Positions 1 through 7,167 of a DNA stretch of 10,031 bases are shown here, piece by piece. The stretch covers positions 1 to 10,031 of the forward strand of contig JBHIFE010000047.1 in NCBI GenBank assembly GCA_046760985.1, read 5' to 3'. A program made the position numbers and the translations under genes. The stretch is from JBHIFE01 sp046760985 (GTDB lineage: Bacteria > Chloroflexota > Dehalococcoidia > Dehalococcoidales > RBG-16-60-22). The notes below the pieces were generated by a model that did no database searches, was not told the DNA's origin, and was given only the letters and a program-made list of their open reading frames with translations. How positions within the stretch are numbered: the first letter of the stretch is position 1; each line of letters starts with the position of its first letter.

Positions 1-1119
1 TGCAACCGAACCGAGGTTTACACTGTGGCTAGTCATCCCACCGAGCAAGCTTGCATCAACTTCCTAAATGCTGCGACGGGTGTCTCTTTTGCCGACTTGC
101 TACCTCACATTTACCTCCATAAGAATGAAACAGCGTTTGAGCACCTATTTCGCGTAGCTAGTGGGCTTGATTCGATGATTATTGGCGAGTTTGAGGTCTT
201 AGGCCAGGTAGGGCAGGCGCTGGAGGCGAGTGAAAAAGCTGGCATGGTGAACTTACCTTTAGGCAATCTATTCCGGCACGCTATTCAAACCGGTAGACGG
301 GTTCGGGAGGAGACAGGAATTAGCAAAAATGCGCTCTCGGTCAGTTCAGTGGCAGTAGACTTAGCTACCAGGATTGTCAAGGACATCGAAACCTGCAAGA
401 TTCTAGTCATTGGTGCTGGCGAGGCAGGAAGGCTGGTAGCTAAGGCAGCCAAAGAAAGAGGGGCTTCCCAGATAGTCGTTTATAACCGCTCTCGAGAAAA
501 AGCTTTAGCTCTGGCAGCAGCACTTGGTACTGCCATGGTCGCTTCAAACAGCTTAGTGGAGGAGTTGGGTGCTTGCGATATAGTCATCAGTTGCACCGGG
601 GCACCTCACTTAGTTTTGAAACAGGATCAAGTGGAGAAGGCAATGAGCACTCGCCCTGATCGTCCTCTAGTAATCGTTGATATCGCTGTGCCCCGTGATG
701 TGGAGCCTGGGGTGAAGCAAATAAATAATGTCTTCTTGCACAATATTGATGATCTCACTCAGATTTCTGATTTGAACCGCAATCAGAGGGAGCGCGAGAG
801 CCAGAGGGCTATGGTGATTATAAAAGCCGAGGTAGGTAGGTTTACTTCTTGGTGGCGGGCTCTTGAGGTTAGACCCGTAGTCAGTGCCCTAATGAACAGA
901 GCCGAAGATATACGCCGTACACAACTGAATAAAACTCTCAAGAAATTGCGCGGACTCTCTGATGAAGAGCGAGACAGCCTGGAAGCTATGACTAGGTCAA
1001 TTGTGACTAAAATACTTAAGGACCCTATGTCTCGTTTGAAAGCAAACGCTAGCAGTAACAAGGATTATGCTGAGATGGTAAGAGAACTATTCCAATTGAA
1101 TATTGAGCAGCAGGAATGA
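1..1119 (+). CDS. hemA: Glutamyl-tRNA reductase, 5'-truncated by the window edge
   Basis: Cytoplasmic NADPH-dependent reduction of glutamyl-tRNA(Glu) to glutamate-1-semialdehyde, the first committed step of the C5 tetrapyrrole pathway. The reading frame is open from base 1 and begins CNRTEVY, the family's catalytic motif, so codon 1 is the thioester-forming active-site Cys and roughly 50 N-terminal residues lie outside the window. The GTG at 25 is therefore an internal Val, not a start. Visible next are HLFRVASGLDSMIIGE (substrate domain), a Rossmann GAGEAG at 412-429 for NADPH, and a C-terminal helical dimerisation domain with DPMSRLK. The 372 residues present end normally at TGA 1117-1119, which overlaps the hemC ATG (ATGA), implying translational coupling. 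Family identity is certain; only the true start is unseen. Confidence 0.97.
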   Translation, partial: CNRTEVYTVASHPTEQACINFLNAATGVSFADLLPHIYLHKNETAFEHLFRVASGLDSMIIGEFEVLGQVGQALEASEKAGMVNLPLGNLFRHAIQTGRRVREETGISKNALSVSSVAVDLATRIVKDIETCKILVIGAGEAGRLVAKAAKERGASQIVVYNRSREKALALAAALGTAMVASNSLVEELGACDIVISCTGAPHLVLKQDQVEKAMSTRPDRPLVIVDIAVPRDVEPGVKQINNVFLHNIDDLTQISDLNRNQRERESQRAMVIIKAEVGRFTSWWRALEVRPVVSALMNRAEDIRRTQLNKTLKKLRGLSDEERDSLEAMTRSIVTKILKDPMSRLKANASSNKDYAEMVRELFQLNIEQQE

Positions 1120-2078
1120 GGACGAGTATCATTATCGGTTCCCGGGGTAGCCAGCTGGCTCTGATTCAGTCTGAGTCAGTGGCAGCCAAAATCAGAGAGC
1201 TAAATCCCTCTCTTAAGGTCAGCATTAGCCAGATAGTAACCAAAGGCGACCGAAGCCACCATATCCAGTTTGACCGAATCGGCGGGGTGGGGATATTTGT
1301 CAAGGAGCTAGAAGAAGCTCTAATTAATGGCAGAATTGACCTAGCTGTGCACAGTCTCAAGGATGTGCCCACCCAAGTTCCTCAAGGATTATGTCTGGCG
1401 GCGGTAACCGAGAGACTCGACCCACGAGACGTTCTGGTATCCGGAGTCGGGAAGCTTGCCGAACTTCCCGCAGGTTCAAGAATTGGCACCGGCAGTTTCC
1501 GCCGTGCTGTTCAGCTTGCCGCCTATCGCCCTGATTTAGAGGTAAGCAACGTCAGGGGAAATGTTGACACTCGCCTACGCAAGGTTTTGCGTGGAGAATT
1601 TGATGGCGTGATATTGGCAGCAGCCGCTTTGATACGGCTGGGGTGGGAGGACAGGATAAGCGAATATCTGTCCCTGGAGCATTTCCTCCCAGCAATAGGG
1701 CAGGGGGCGCTGGTGATAGAAACACGGCTCGGTGATGAAGAGATAGCTGGATTCATTTCGCCGATTAATCATTTGCCTACCTGGCAGAGTGTAACTGCTG
1801 AGCGAGCTTTTCTCAATGCTTTGGGTGGTGGCTGCCGAGCACCGATTGCTGCTCTCGGGACGGTTACGGATAATACCTTGAGACTCGAAGGAATGGTGGC
1901 TGATGTGAGCGGGAAAAGAATGTTGCGTGCCTCAGAAGAGGGTAGTGCTACTGCCTCAGAGCAGACGGGAGTAAAACTGGCGCAAAGGATGTTGGCAATG
2001 GGTGCCTCTGAGTTTATCACCAGGGTGAGGTTACATGAAGAAAGGCAAAGTCTATTTGGTGGGAGCCGGACCGGGTGA
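1116..2078 (+). CDS. hemC: Porphobilinogen deaminase (hydroxymethylbilane synthase)
   Basis: Condenses four porphobilinogens into the linear tetrapyrrole hydroxymethylbilane in the cytoplasm. The 320-residue product has the full family layout: GSRGSQLAL at residues 8-16, HSLKDVPT at 79-86 with catalytic Asp83, the Arg-rich NVRGNVDTRL at 145-154, and GGGCRAPIA with Cys240, the residue that carries the covalent dipyrromethane cofactor. Length is close to the usual 300-320. The ATG at 1116 overlaps the hemA stop, and the protein begins directly with the conserved first strand, so this start is well supported. The last 44 bases overlap the next gene in another frame; the last 14 or so residues look unconserved and may be a read-on tail. 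Confidence 0.97.
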   Translation: MRTSIIIGSRGSQLALIQSESVAAKIRELNPSLKVSISQIVTKGDRSHHIQFDRIGGVGIFVKELEEALINGRIDLAVHSLKDVPTQVPQGLCLAAVTERLDPRDVLVSGVGKLAELPAGSRIGTGSFRRAVQLAAYRPDLEVSNVRGNVDTRLRKVLRGEFDGVILAAAALIRLGWEDRISEYLSLEHFLPAIGQGALVIETRLGDEEIAGFISPINHLPTWQSVTAERAFLNALGGGCRAPIAALGTVTDNTLRLEGMVADVSGKRMLRASEEGSATASEQTGVKLAQRMLAMGASEFITRVRLHEERQSLFGGSRTG

Positions 2079-3546
2079 CCCCGGTCTGATTTCAAAGAAG
2101 GGGCTTGAATGTCTGACACAGGCTGATGTCATCATTTATGATCGTCTACTTGATGAACGACTCTTGGACTTAGCGTCTCCTCAGGCAGAACGGATATATG
2201 TTGGCAAGGCTACCGGGCAACATACTATGGAGCAGAATGAGATAAACCAATTGCTGGTAGAGAAGGCGAAAGGGGATAAGACTGTGGTCCGTCTTAAAGG
2301 TGGCGACCCGTTTGTCTTGGGACGAGGGGGTGAGGAGGCAGAGGTCTTGGCGAATAATCATATCCCATTTGAGGTGGTGCCCGGGGTGTCATCGGCAGTA
2401 GCAGTTCCCGCTTACGCTGGTATCCCTTTGACTCATCGTAAGCTGGCATCATCTTTTGCTGTAATCACTGGGCACGAGACGTCCGATAAGAACGGCTCAA
2501 ATATTGCCTGGGCAAAGTTGGCTACAGGAGTGGATACTTTAGTCTTTCTCATGGGTATGCGAAATTTACCTAAAATAGTGGAACAGCTTTTAGCCCATGG
2601 CAGACCTCCGAATACTCCGGTGGCAGTGATTAAGGATGGGAGCATGCCCAATCAGAAAACTATAGTCGGCAACTTGACTGACATTGTAGCCAGGGTGAAA
2701 AGCCACCATTTCCACCCACCGGCAGTAATTGTGGTCGGGGAGGTGGTCAGACTCAGGGAAAAGCTTCGCTGGTTTGATAACCGACCCCTCTTTGGCAAGC
2801 GCATCCTGGTCACCAGAGCTCGGCACCAAGCGAGTGTTTTCAGCCGACTTCTTTCTGAGCGTGGGGCTCAGCCTATTGAGCTACCAGCTATTGATATCAA
2901 ACCTACCGCCAATACAAAGGAACTTGACCGGGCTATCTCAAATCTAGAGCAATATCACTGGGTAGTTTTTACCAGTGCCAATGGTGTTGAGGCATTCTTC
3001 CAGCGACTATATAATCTAAATTTAGATACCCGTACTCTTAAAAATGTCAAAATCGGAGTTATTGGACCGGCTACTGCTAAAGCCTTGAAGAAGAAAGGAA
3101 TTGTTCCCGATTACCTGCCTGATGTTTATACCAGTCAGGGCTTTGTAGCCGGGCTCGGGAAATATGACATTGCTGGACAACGCTTTCTGCTCCCCCGAGC
3201 CGATATAGCTGATAAAGAATTAGCCGAGGGAATTACTCAACTTGGAGCTGAGGTGCATGAGGTAACTGCATATAAGACTGTCCCGGCAACTGAAGCTATC
3301 TCACCAGCCAAGCAGATGCTTTTATCCAACAAAATTGATGTTATTACCTTCACCAGTCCGTCAACGGTGTCCAATCTAGTAGCCGTACTTGGGGGCAATC
3401 GGGAGACAATAAACAGTGTTAAGATTGCTTGTATTGGTCCCAAAACGGCGGACAAGGCAGCCAGTGCCGGGCTGAGAGTAGATATAGTCGCCAGTGAACA
3501 TACCATACCCGGCTTGGTGACAGCAATTGAGCAATACTTTACATAA
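2035..3546 (+). CDS. cobA-hemD: Fused uroporphyrinogen-III C-methyltransferase / uroporphyrinogen-III synthase
   Basis: Bifunctional 503-residue protein. The N-terminal SUMT domain (about 1-245) transfers two methyls from SAM to uroporphyrinogen III, giving precorrin-2; it shows GPGDPGL (12-18), GGDPFVLGRGGEE (89-101), PGVSSA (116-121) and GIPLTHR (129-135). The C-terminal HemD domain (about 253-503) cyclises hydroxymethylbilane with ring-D inversion; it shows TSANGVEAF (313-321), IGPATAKAL (343-351), LPRADIADKELAEGI (386-400), Tyr413 at the site of the conserved family Tyr, and FTSPSTVSNL. The ATG at 2035 is set by the immediate SUMT strand KVYLVGAGPGD and lies 44 bases inside hemC, preceded by the SD-like AGGGTGAGG. 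The fusion is known in Firmicutes, Chloroflexota and Deltaproteobacteria. It places the branch point to corrinoids or siroheme inside the operon. Confidence 0.95.
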   Translation: MKKGKVYLVGAGPGDPGLISKKGLECLTQADVIIYDRLLDERLLDLASPQAERIYVGKATGQHTMEQNEINQLLVEKAKGDKTVVRLKGGDPFVLGRGGEEAEVLANNHIPFEVVPGVSSAVAVPAYAGIPLTHRKLASSFAVITGHETSDKNGSNIAWAKLATGVDTLVFLMGMRNLPKIVEQLLAHGRPPNTPVAVIKDGSMPNQKTIVGNLTDIVARVKSHHFHPPAVIVVGEVVRLREKLRWFDNRPLFGKRILVTRARHQASVFSRLLSERGAQPIELPAIDIKPTANTKELDRAISNLEQYHWVVFTSANGVEAFFQRLYNLNLDTRTLKNVKIGVIGPATAKALKKKGIVPDYLPDVYTSQGFVAGLGKYDIAGQRFLLPRADIADKELAEGITQLGAEVHEVTAYKTVPATEAISPAKQMLLSNKIDVITFTSPSTVSNLVAVLGGNRETINSVKIACIGPKTADKAASAGLRVDIVASEHTIPGLVTAIEQYFT

Positions 3547-3551
3547 AGGAG
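3545..3551 (+). promoter_or_regulatory. Ribosome binding site of hemB
   Basis: AAAGGAG six bases before the ATG at 3558, overlapping the cobA-hemD stop codon (3544-3546). It confirms the hemB start within an 11-base intergenic gap. Confidence 0.8.
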
Positions 3552-3557
3552 ACTTAA

Positions 3558-4538
3558 ATGGCAGGTTTTCCCCAGTTACGTTTACGTCGCCTGCGCCGGG
3601 CAGAGTCACTTAGGGCGTTAGTTCGGGAGAGCCGTGTAGAGATAGGGGATCTAGTTTACCCGCTCTTCGTCAGAGAAGGTAAAGGCATAAAGCAGGAGAT
3701 AGCTTCAATGCCGGGTATCTTTCGCCTTTCTGTTGACCGGCTATCCCGAGAGGTTGAAGAAGTGGCTAGGCTTGGAATTCCGGCAGTTCTTCTTTTCGGG
3801 ATACCGGAACACAAGGATGAAATTGGCTCGGCAGCTTATGATTCTGAAGGCGTTATTCAGCAGGCGATACGAGCCATAAAGAAGTCGGTGCCGGAGCTTT
3901 TGGTGGTGACTGACGTCTGTCTTTGCGAATATACCAGCCACGGACACTGCGGCATTGTGGTCAACGGCTATGTTGACAATGACCAGACGCTGTCGCTTTT
4001 AGCCAGAACAGCGGTGTCACAGGCTGTAGCCGGCGCTGATATCGTAGCCCCATCAGATATGATGGACGGCAGGGTGAAGGCAATCCGGAGTGCATTGGAT
4101 GAAAAGGGATTTCAACACATTCCCATTCTTTCTTATGCAGCAAAGTATGCTTCAGCGTTTTACGGACCTTTCCGTGAAGCGGCTGAATCGGTACCCCAGT
4201 TCGGCGACCGTCGTTCCTATCAGATGGACTCACCTAACCTGCGGGAAGCATTGAGGGAGGTAGAGCAGGACATCGCCGAGGGGGCGGACATTATCATGGT
4301 CAAGCCTGCCCTGGCTTACCTTGACGTGATACGGCGAGTACGTGATACTTTTAATTACCCCGTAGCTGCCTATAATGTTAGCGGCGAGTACGCTATGGTG
4401 AAAGCTGCTGTCCAGCAAGGCTGGCTAGACGAGAGACAAGTTGTGCTGGAGATTCTCACTGCGATCAAGAGAGCCGGGGCTGACATCATAATTACCTACC
4501 ACGCCAAGGAAATCGCCTCCTGGTTATCAGGTACTTAA
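3558..4538 (+). CDS. hemB: Porphobilinogen synthase (5-aminolevulinate dehydratase), zinc type
   Basis: Condenses two 5-aminolevulinates into porphobilinogen. The 326-residue product matches the family's usual length. The two Schiff-base lysines are visible: Lys196 in SYAAKYASAFYGPFR and Lys249 in MVKPALAYLDVIR. The metal-site segment DVCLCEYTSHGHCG keeps all three cysteines (Cys121, Cys123, Cys131), so this is the zinc-dependent class rather than the Asp-rich magnesium-only class. The family's helical N-terminal arm begins RLRRLRRAESLRALVRES. The gene lies 11 bases after cobA-hemD and one base before hemL, so it is cotranscribed with them. Confidence 0.97.
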   Translation: MAGFPQLRLRRLRRAESLRALVRESRVEIGDLVYPLFVREGKGIKQEIASMPGIFRLSVDRLSREVEEVARLGIPAVLLFGIPEHKDEIGSAAYDSEGVIQQAIRAIKKSVPELLVVTDVCLCEYTSHGHCGIVVNGYVDNDQTLSLLARTAVSQAVAGADIVAPSDMMDGRVKAIRSALDEKGFQHIPILSYAAKYASAFYGPFREAAESVPQFGDRRSYQMDSPNLREALREVEQDIAEGADIIMVKPALAYLDVIRRVRDTFNYPVAAYNVSGEYAMVKAAVQQGWLDERQVVLEILTAIKRAGADIIITYHAKEIASWLSGT

Positions 4539-4539
4539 T

Positions 4540-5838
4540 GTGAAGGAACTAAAGCATTCTAAGCAACTTTTTGATGAAGCCCAGCATTATTTACCCGGCG
4601 GCGTTGACAGCCCGGTACGTGCTTTTAAGGCGGTTGGTGGGACTCCTCCTTTTATGGTAAGGGGGCAGGGCTCTAAAATCTATGACGCCGATGGCAACGA
4701 ATTCATTGACTATGTCTGTTCCTGGGGACCTCTTATTCTAGGACACTCTCACCCACAAGTAGTGGAAGCATTAAGACAAACAATAGAGCGTGGCACTAGC
4801 TTTGGTGCTCCTACTGAGCTGGAGATAACACTAGCCAGGATGATTTATGCTGCCATGCCCTCAGTTGAGATGATTCGCTTCGTAAATTCAGGCACGGAAG
4901 CCACTATGACCGCACTACGCCTAGCCCGTGCCTTCACCGGCAGAGACAGGATTGTGAAGTTCGCCGGCTGCTACCATGGTCATGCCGATGGGTTGCTCGC
5001 CAAGGGTGGCTCAGGTCTGGCAACTCTAGGGATACCCGACTCCCCAGGGGTGCCATCGAGCTATGCGCAAAATACGCTGGTAGTGCCGTATAATAACGTT
5101 GAAGCGGTAGAGCAGCTTTTCCAACGCTATCCAGGGGAAATTGCCGCAATAATTGTGGAACCGGTAACAGCTAACATGGGTGTGGTGCCACCTCGGTTCG
5201 GTTTTTTGACTAGCTTACGCAAGTTAACCCATGAATTTGGCGCCCTGCTCATTTTTGACGAGGTCGTTACCGGTTTTCGTGTCGCCTACGGGGGAGCGCA
5301 AGCGCTTTATGGCATTACCCCGGATCTAACCTGTCTGGGGAAGATTATTGGGGGTGGATTACCAATAGGCGCTTATGGTGGCAGAAGGGAGATAATGGAA
5401 ATGGTGGCTCCAGTAGGACCGGTCTACCAAGCTGGAACGCTGTCAGGAAATCCTCTGGCGATGACGGCAGGGATAGAGACAATTAAGGTCTTAAGCCAGC
5501 CCGGAATCTATCACCAACTGGAAGCCAAGTCATCAAGTTTGGAAGAAGGGCTAGTCAAAGCTGCCTCTGAGACAGGTATCAGTTTACATATTTCGCGTGT
5601 TGCTTCACTTCTTACTGTTTTTTTCACTACCAAACCGGTGATTGACTATGAATCAGCAAAGGAGGCAAATATAGCACTGTTCGGCAGATTCTTCCACCAT
5701 TTGTTAGCCGAGGGTGTATATTGGCCTCCATCCCAGTTTGAGGCAGCTTTTGTCTCCCTAGCCCATAGCAATGAGGACATCCAGACTACGATTTGGGCGG
5801 TTGGGAAGGCATTCGGTTCACTGAAGTCTAGAGGATAA
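4540..5838 (+). CDS. hemL: Glutamate-1-semialdehyde 2,1-aminomutase
   Basis: PLP enzyme (class-III aminotransferase fold) that converts glutamate-1-semialdehyde to 5-aminolevulinate, the step right after HemA. The 432 residues match the family length. Motifs: YLPGGVDSPVRAFK near the N-terminus, SWGPLILGHSHP, NSGTEATMTALRLARAFTGR (cofactor phosphate site), CYHGHADG, FDEVVTGFR (pyridine-N Asp), LGKIIGGGLPIGAYGG with PLP-binding Lys268, and GTLSGNPLAM. The start is the GTG at 4540, one base after the hemB stop; the nearby ATG at 4538 is out of frame and followed at once by TGA. Only a weak SD (AGGT, 4529-4532) is seen, so translation probably depends on coupling to hemB. It is the last gene of the operon before a convergent gene. 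Confidence 0.97.
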   Translation: MKELKHSKQLFDEAQHYLPGGVDSPVRAFKAVGGTPPFMVRGQGSKIYDADGNEFIDYVCSWGPLILGHSHPQVVEALRQTIERGTSFGAPTELEITLARMIYAAMPSVEMIRFVNSGTEATMTALRLARAFTGRDRIVKFAGCYHGHADGLLAKGGSGLATLGIPDSPGVPSSYAQNTLVVPYNNVEAVEQLFQRYPGEIAAIIVEPVTANMGVVPPRFGFLTSLRKLTHEFGALLIFDEVVTGFRVAYGGAQALYGITPDLTCLGKIIGGGLPIGAYGGRREIMEMVAPVGPVYQAGTLSGNPLAMTAGIETIKVLSQPGIYHQLEAKSSSLEEGLVKAASETGISLHISRVASLLTVFFTTKPVIDYESAKEANIALFGRFFHHLLAEGVYWPPSQFEAAFVSLAHSNEDIQTTIWAVGKAFGSLKSRG

Positions 5839-5856
5839 GTAGCAGAGAGGGTCGTG

Positions 5857-5914
5857 GTAGACCATATACCGTATAAAAGGTAAAACTATTGAGAAGACCT
5901 TTGCGCTGGTCTAC
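5857..5914. other. Nested inverted repeat between convergent genes (possible weak bidirectional terminator)
   Basis: Between the hemL stop and the convergent racemase stop, GTAGACCA (5857-5864) pairs with TGGTCTAC (5907-5914), enclosing a second pair AAAGGT (5876-5881) with ACCTTT (5897-5902). The outer arm touches the racemase stop codon. No T-tract follows on either strand, so intrinsic termination is doubtful, but this is the only structure seen in the 75-base convergent gap. Confidence 0.3.
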
Positions 5915-6624
5915 TAAAGATTGTGATTCTCATTCTTCAGCGCTAGTTTGACTGCTGCCTCAGCATGGAGGTAGATGGTATCAAATAGAGGCACAGGTAT
6001 GTCACTGCTTCGGATAAGTAGTGACAGTTCAGTGCATGCGAGAACAATTCCCTCGGCACCGCGCTCGATTAGCCCGTTGATAATCTTAATGACAATCCTG
6101 CGTGAATAATCTTTTATCTTTTCCTGGCAAAGCTCATCGTAGATTATCCTGTGGACCTTGACCCGTTCCTCCTCCTCGGGCACCAGCATGTCAATACCGA
6201 AGCGTTCTTGCAGTCTCCTTCGATAGAATTGACCCTCCATGATAAACCGTGTCCCTAGCAGTCCCACCTTACCTAAGCCTCGCTCCTTGATGGCTCTGCC
6301 AGTGACATCAACAATATCAAGCAGTGGTAAGCCACATTTCTCCGCCACAGCATCGGCAACAATATTGCCGGTGTTGCTGCATATAACCAGGAAGTCAGCT
6401 CCAGCTTGCTTTAGAGCTATGCCTGCCTGACTGAGGAGAGTAATAGTATCATCCCAGCGATCCTCATGTTGAGCTTGCTGAACTTCGTCAAAGTCGAAAC
6501 TATACAGGATTAAGGGGGCTGAATGAAGACCGCCTAGCTTGTCAGCAACTAGCTCGTTAATAAACCGATAATACTCCAGCGTGGAGGTCCAACTCATGCC
6601 CCCCAGTAAGCCAATGACTCTCAT
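5914..6624 (-). CDS. Aspartate/glutamate racemase superfamily protein, YgeA-like amino-acid racemase
   Basis: Predicted cofactor-independent amino-acid racemase with a two-cysteine proton-transfer mechanism. The 236-residue protein resembles E. coli YgeA, a broad-specificity racemase, along its length: IGLLGGMSWTST at the N-terminus, LGGLHSA, LLGTRFIME (122-130), an EEER segment (151-154) and FDTIYLHAEAAV near the end. The two catalytic cysteines are present: Cys82 in ICSNTGN and Cys197 in LACTEL. Oddity: where YgeA, as I recall it, has CTNTMH after the first Cys, this protein has CSNTGN, replacing the usual His with Asn87. GAAGGA lies about 11 bases before the ATG. It sits 56 bases after a small CxxC gene on the same strand, probably in one transcript, and near an opine dehydrogenase gene. 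Substrate unknown. Confidence 0.85.
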   Translation of the reverse strand: MRVIGLLGGMSWTSTLEYYRFINELVADKLGGLHSAPLILYSFDFDEVQQAQHEDRWDDTITLLSQAGIALKQAGADFLVICSNTGNIVADAVAEKCGLPLLDIVDVTGRAIKERGLGKVGLLGTRFIMEGQFYRRRLQERFGIDMLVPEEEERVKVHRIIYDELCQEKIKDYSRRIVIKIINGLIERGAEGIVLACTELSLLIRSSDIPVPLFDTIYLHAEAAVKLALKNENHNL

Positions 6625-6669
6625 ATTGCTTGTAATCCTTCACGCTTTCTTTTGATTTTCCTATCTGGC

Positions 6670-6701
6670 AACTTAAAGCGTTAAGTTATCTTGAACTTAA
6701 C
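6670..6701. repeat. AT-rich triple inverted-repeat cluster (AACTTAA / TTAAGTT / AACTTAAC)
   Basis: AACTTAA (6670-6676) pairs with TTAAGTT (6681-6687) across a 4-base loop, and the overlapping GTTAAGTT (6680-6687) pairs alternatively with AACTTAAC (6694-6701) across a 6-base loop. The cluster spans the stop codon of the 88-residue gene and the gap before the racemase gene. The stems are AT-rich and lack a T-tract, so their role is uncertain. Confidence 0.4.
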
Positions 6702-6947
6702 TGTAGTGCTATCTCCGTTCTCCTTTACTTCTGTGGTTGCCGTTATTACTCGTTCATCCTCCAACAATATTCTCAGGTCATCGAAGTAATCGTAAAATCC
6801 GCAACTCCGACAGAATGGTCTGGTGAACTCAACCTCAAACGAGCTCTCATCCATACGTAGTACTTGTGCTGTCGCTTCGGGCGACCTATACTCGTTATAT
6901 TCATTGACCACTTTTGTCAAAATTTCGCTCAAGTTTTGCTTTGTCAT
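6681..6947 (-). CDS. Small CxxC protein of unknown function (88 aa)
   Basis: I do not recognise this family. The protein has an N-terminal helix-like segment (NLSEILTKVVNEYNEY, 5-20), beta-like FEVEF (37-41), the motif FCRSCGFYDYFDDL with Cys46 and Cys49, and a C-terminal alternating hydrophobic/charged beta-hairpin-like stretch (67-88). No signal peptide or membrane segment is seen, so it is probably cytosolic. The CxxC could bind a metal or act as a redox pair (inference). I chose the ATG at 6947 over an in-frame TTG at 6968, because the SD-like GAGGAG lies just inside that longer version. The GAGGAG is about 13 bases from the ATG, slightly long. It is divergent from the opine dehydrogenase gene and upstream of the racemase gene on the same strand. 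Confidence 0.7.
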   Translation of the reverse strand: MTKQNLSEILTKVVNEYNEYRSPEATAQVLRMDESSFEVEFTRPFCRSCGFYDYFDDLRILLEDERVITATTEVKENGDSTTVKFKIT

Positions 6948-6970
6948 GACTAATGGACTTCTCCTCAATC

Positions 6971-7137
6971 CTATTGACTATAAGTATAGCACTCTTGCAC
7001 AAGTACTGCATTCCTTGACTTTTCCTTATAATTTCTTCATTACCATTGTGAAATCCTTAGCATTCGTGAGTGCCACTAAGCGGATGTGACTCCTAAAATT
7101 AAGTTTCTGTGACTATTGACATTATAAGGGAGTATAG
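6971..7137. repeat. Near-direct repeat pair in the divergent intergenic region
   Basis: Copy 1 at 6971-6989 reads CTATTGAC-TATAAG-TATAG without gaps. Copy 2 at 7113-7137 has the same three blocks in the same order with AT inserted after the first and GGAG after the second. Copy 1 covers the candidate -10 of the minus-strand gene, and copy 2 lies in the candidate plus-strand promoter. It could be a duplicated promoter fragment or a regulator site. Confidence 0.4.
6983..6991 (-). promoter_or_regulatory. Candidate extended -10 promoter of the small CxxC gene
   Basis: Read on the minus strand, TGC-TATACT forms an extended -10 element (TGn followed by a TATAAT-like hexamer) about 36 bases before the chosen ATG. 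The -35 position (ATGCAG, 17-base spacer) is a poor match, which extended -10 promoters tolerate. Predicted by eye only. Confidence 0.35.
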
Positions 7138-7138
7138 T
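7109..7138 (+). promoter_or_regulatory. Candidate promoter of the opine dehydrogenase / TRAP genes
   Basis: GTGACT (7109-7114) and TATAGT (7133-7138) with an 18-base spacer resemble a sigma-70 promoter and would start transcription near 7145, leaving a short leader before the SD at 7154. An exact TTGACA at 7116-7121 is an alternative -35, but its -10 (TTTATT or TTATTG) is poor. Nothing else identifiable lies in 6992-7108. Confidence 0.35.
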
Positions 7139-7153
7139 TTATTGTTCATATTC

Positions 7154-7161
7154 AGAAAGGA
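7154..7161 (+). promoter_or_regulatory. Ribosome binding site of the opine dehydrogenase gene
   Basis: AGAAAGGA six bases before the ATG at 7168; it supports that start. Confidence 0.7.
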
Positions 7162-7167
7162 TAGAGA

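Noticed and set aside
25..27. GTG as the start of hemA
   Set aside because: The frame is open to base 1 and the codons before it spell the catalytic CNRTEVY motif, so the GTG is internal.
5857..5914. Confident intrinsic terminator between hemL and the racemase
   Set aside because: The inverted repeat has a 42-base loop and no T-tract on either side, so it is kept only as a low-confidence structure.
6948..6968. TTG start giving the small CxxC protein seven more residues
   Set aside because: The SD-like GAGGAG lies within this extension, which fits initiation at the downstream ATG better.
6823..7089. 88-codon plus-strand frame across the divergent region
   Set aside because: It overlaps the CxxC gene antisense and runs through the promoter region; its translation shows no conserved pattern and no SD was seen.
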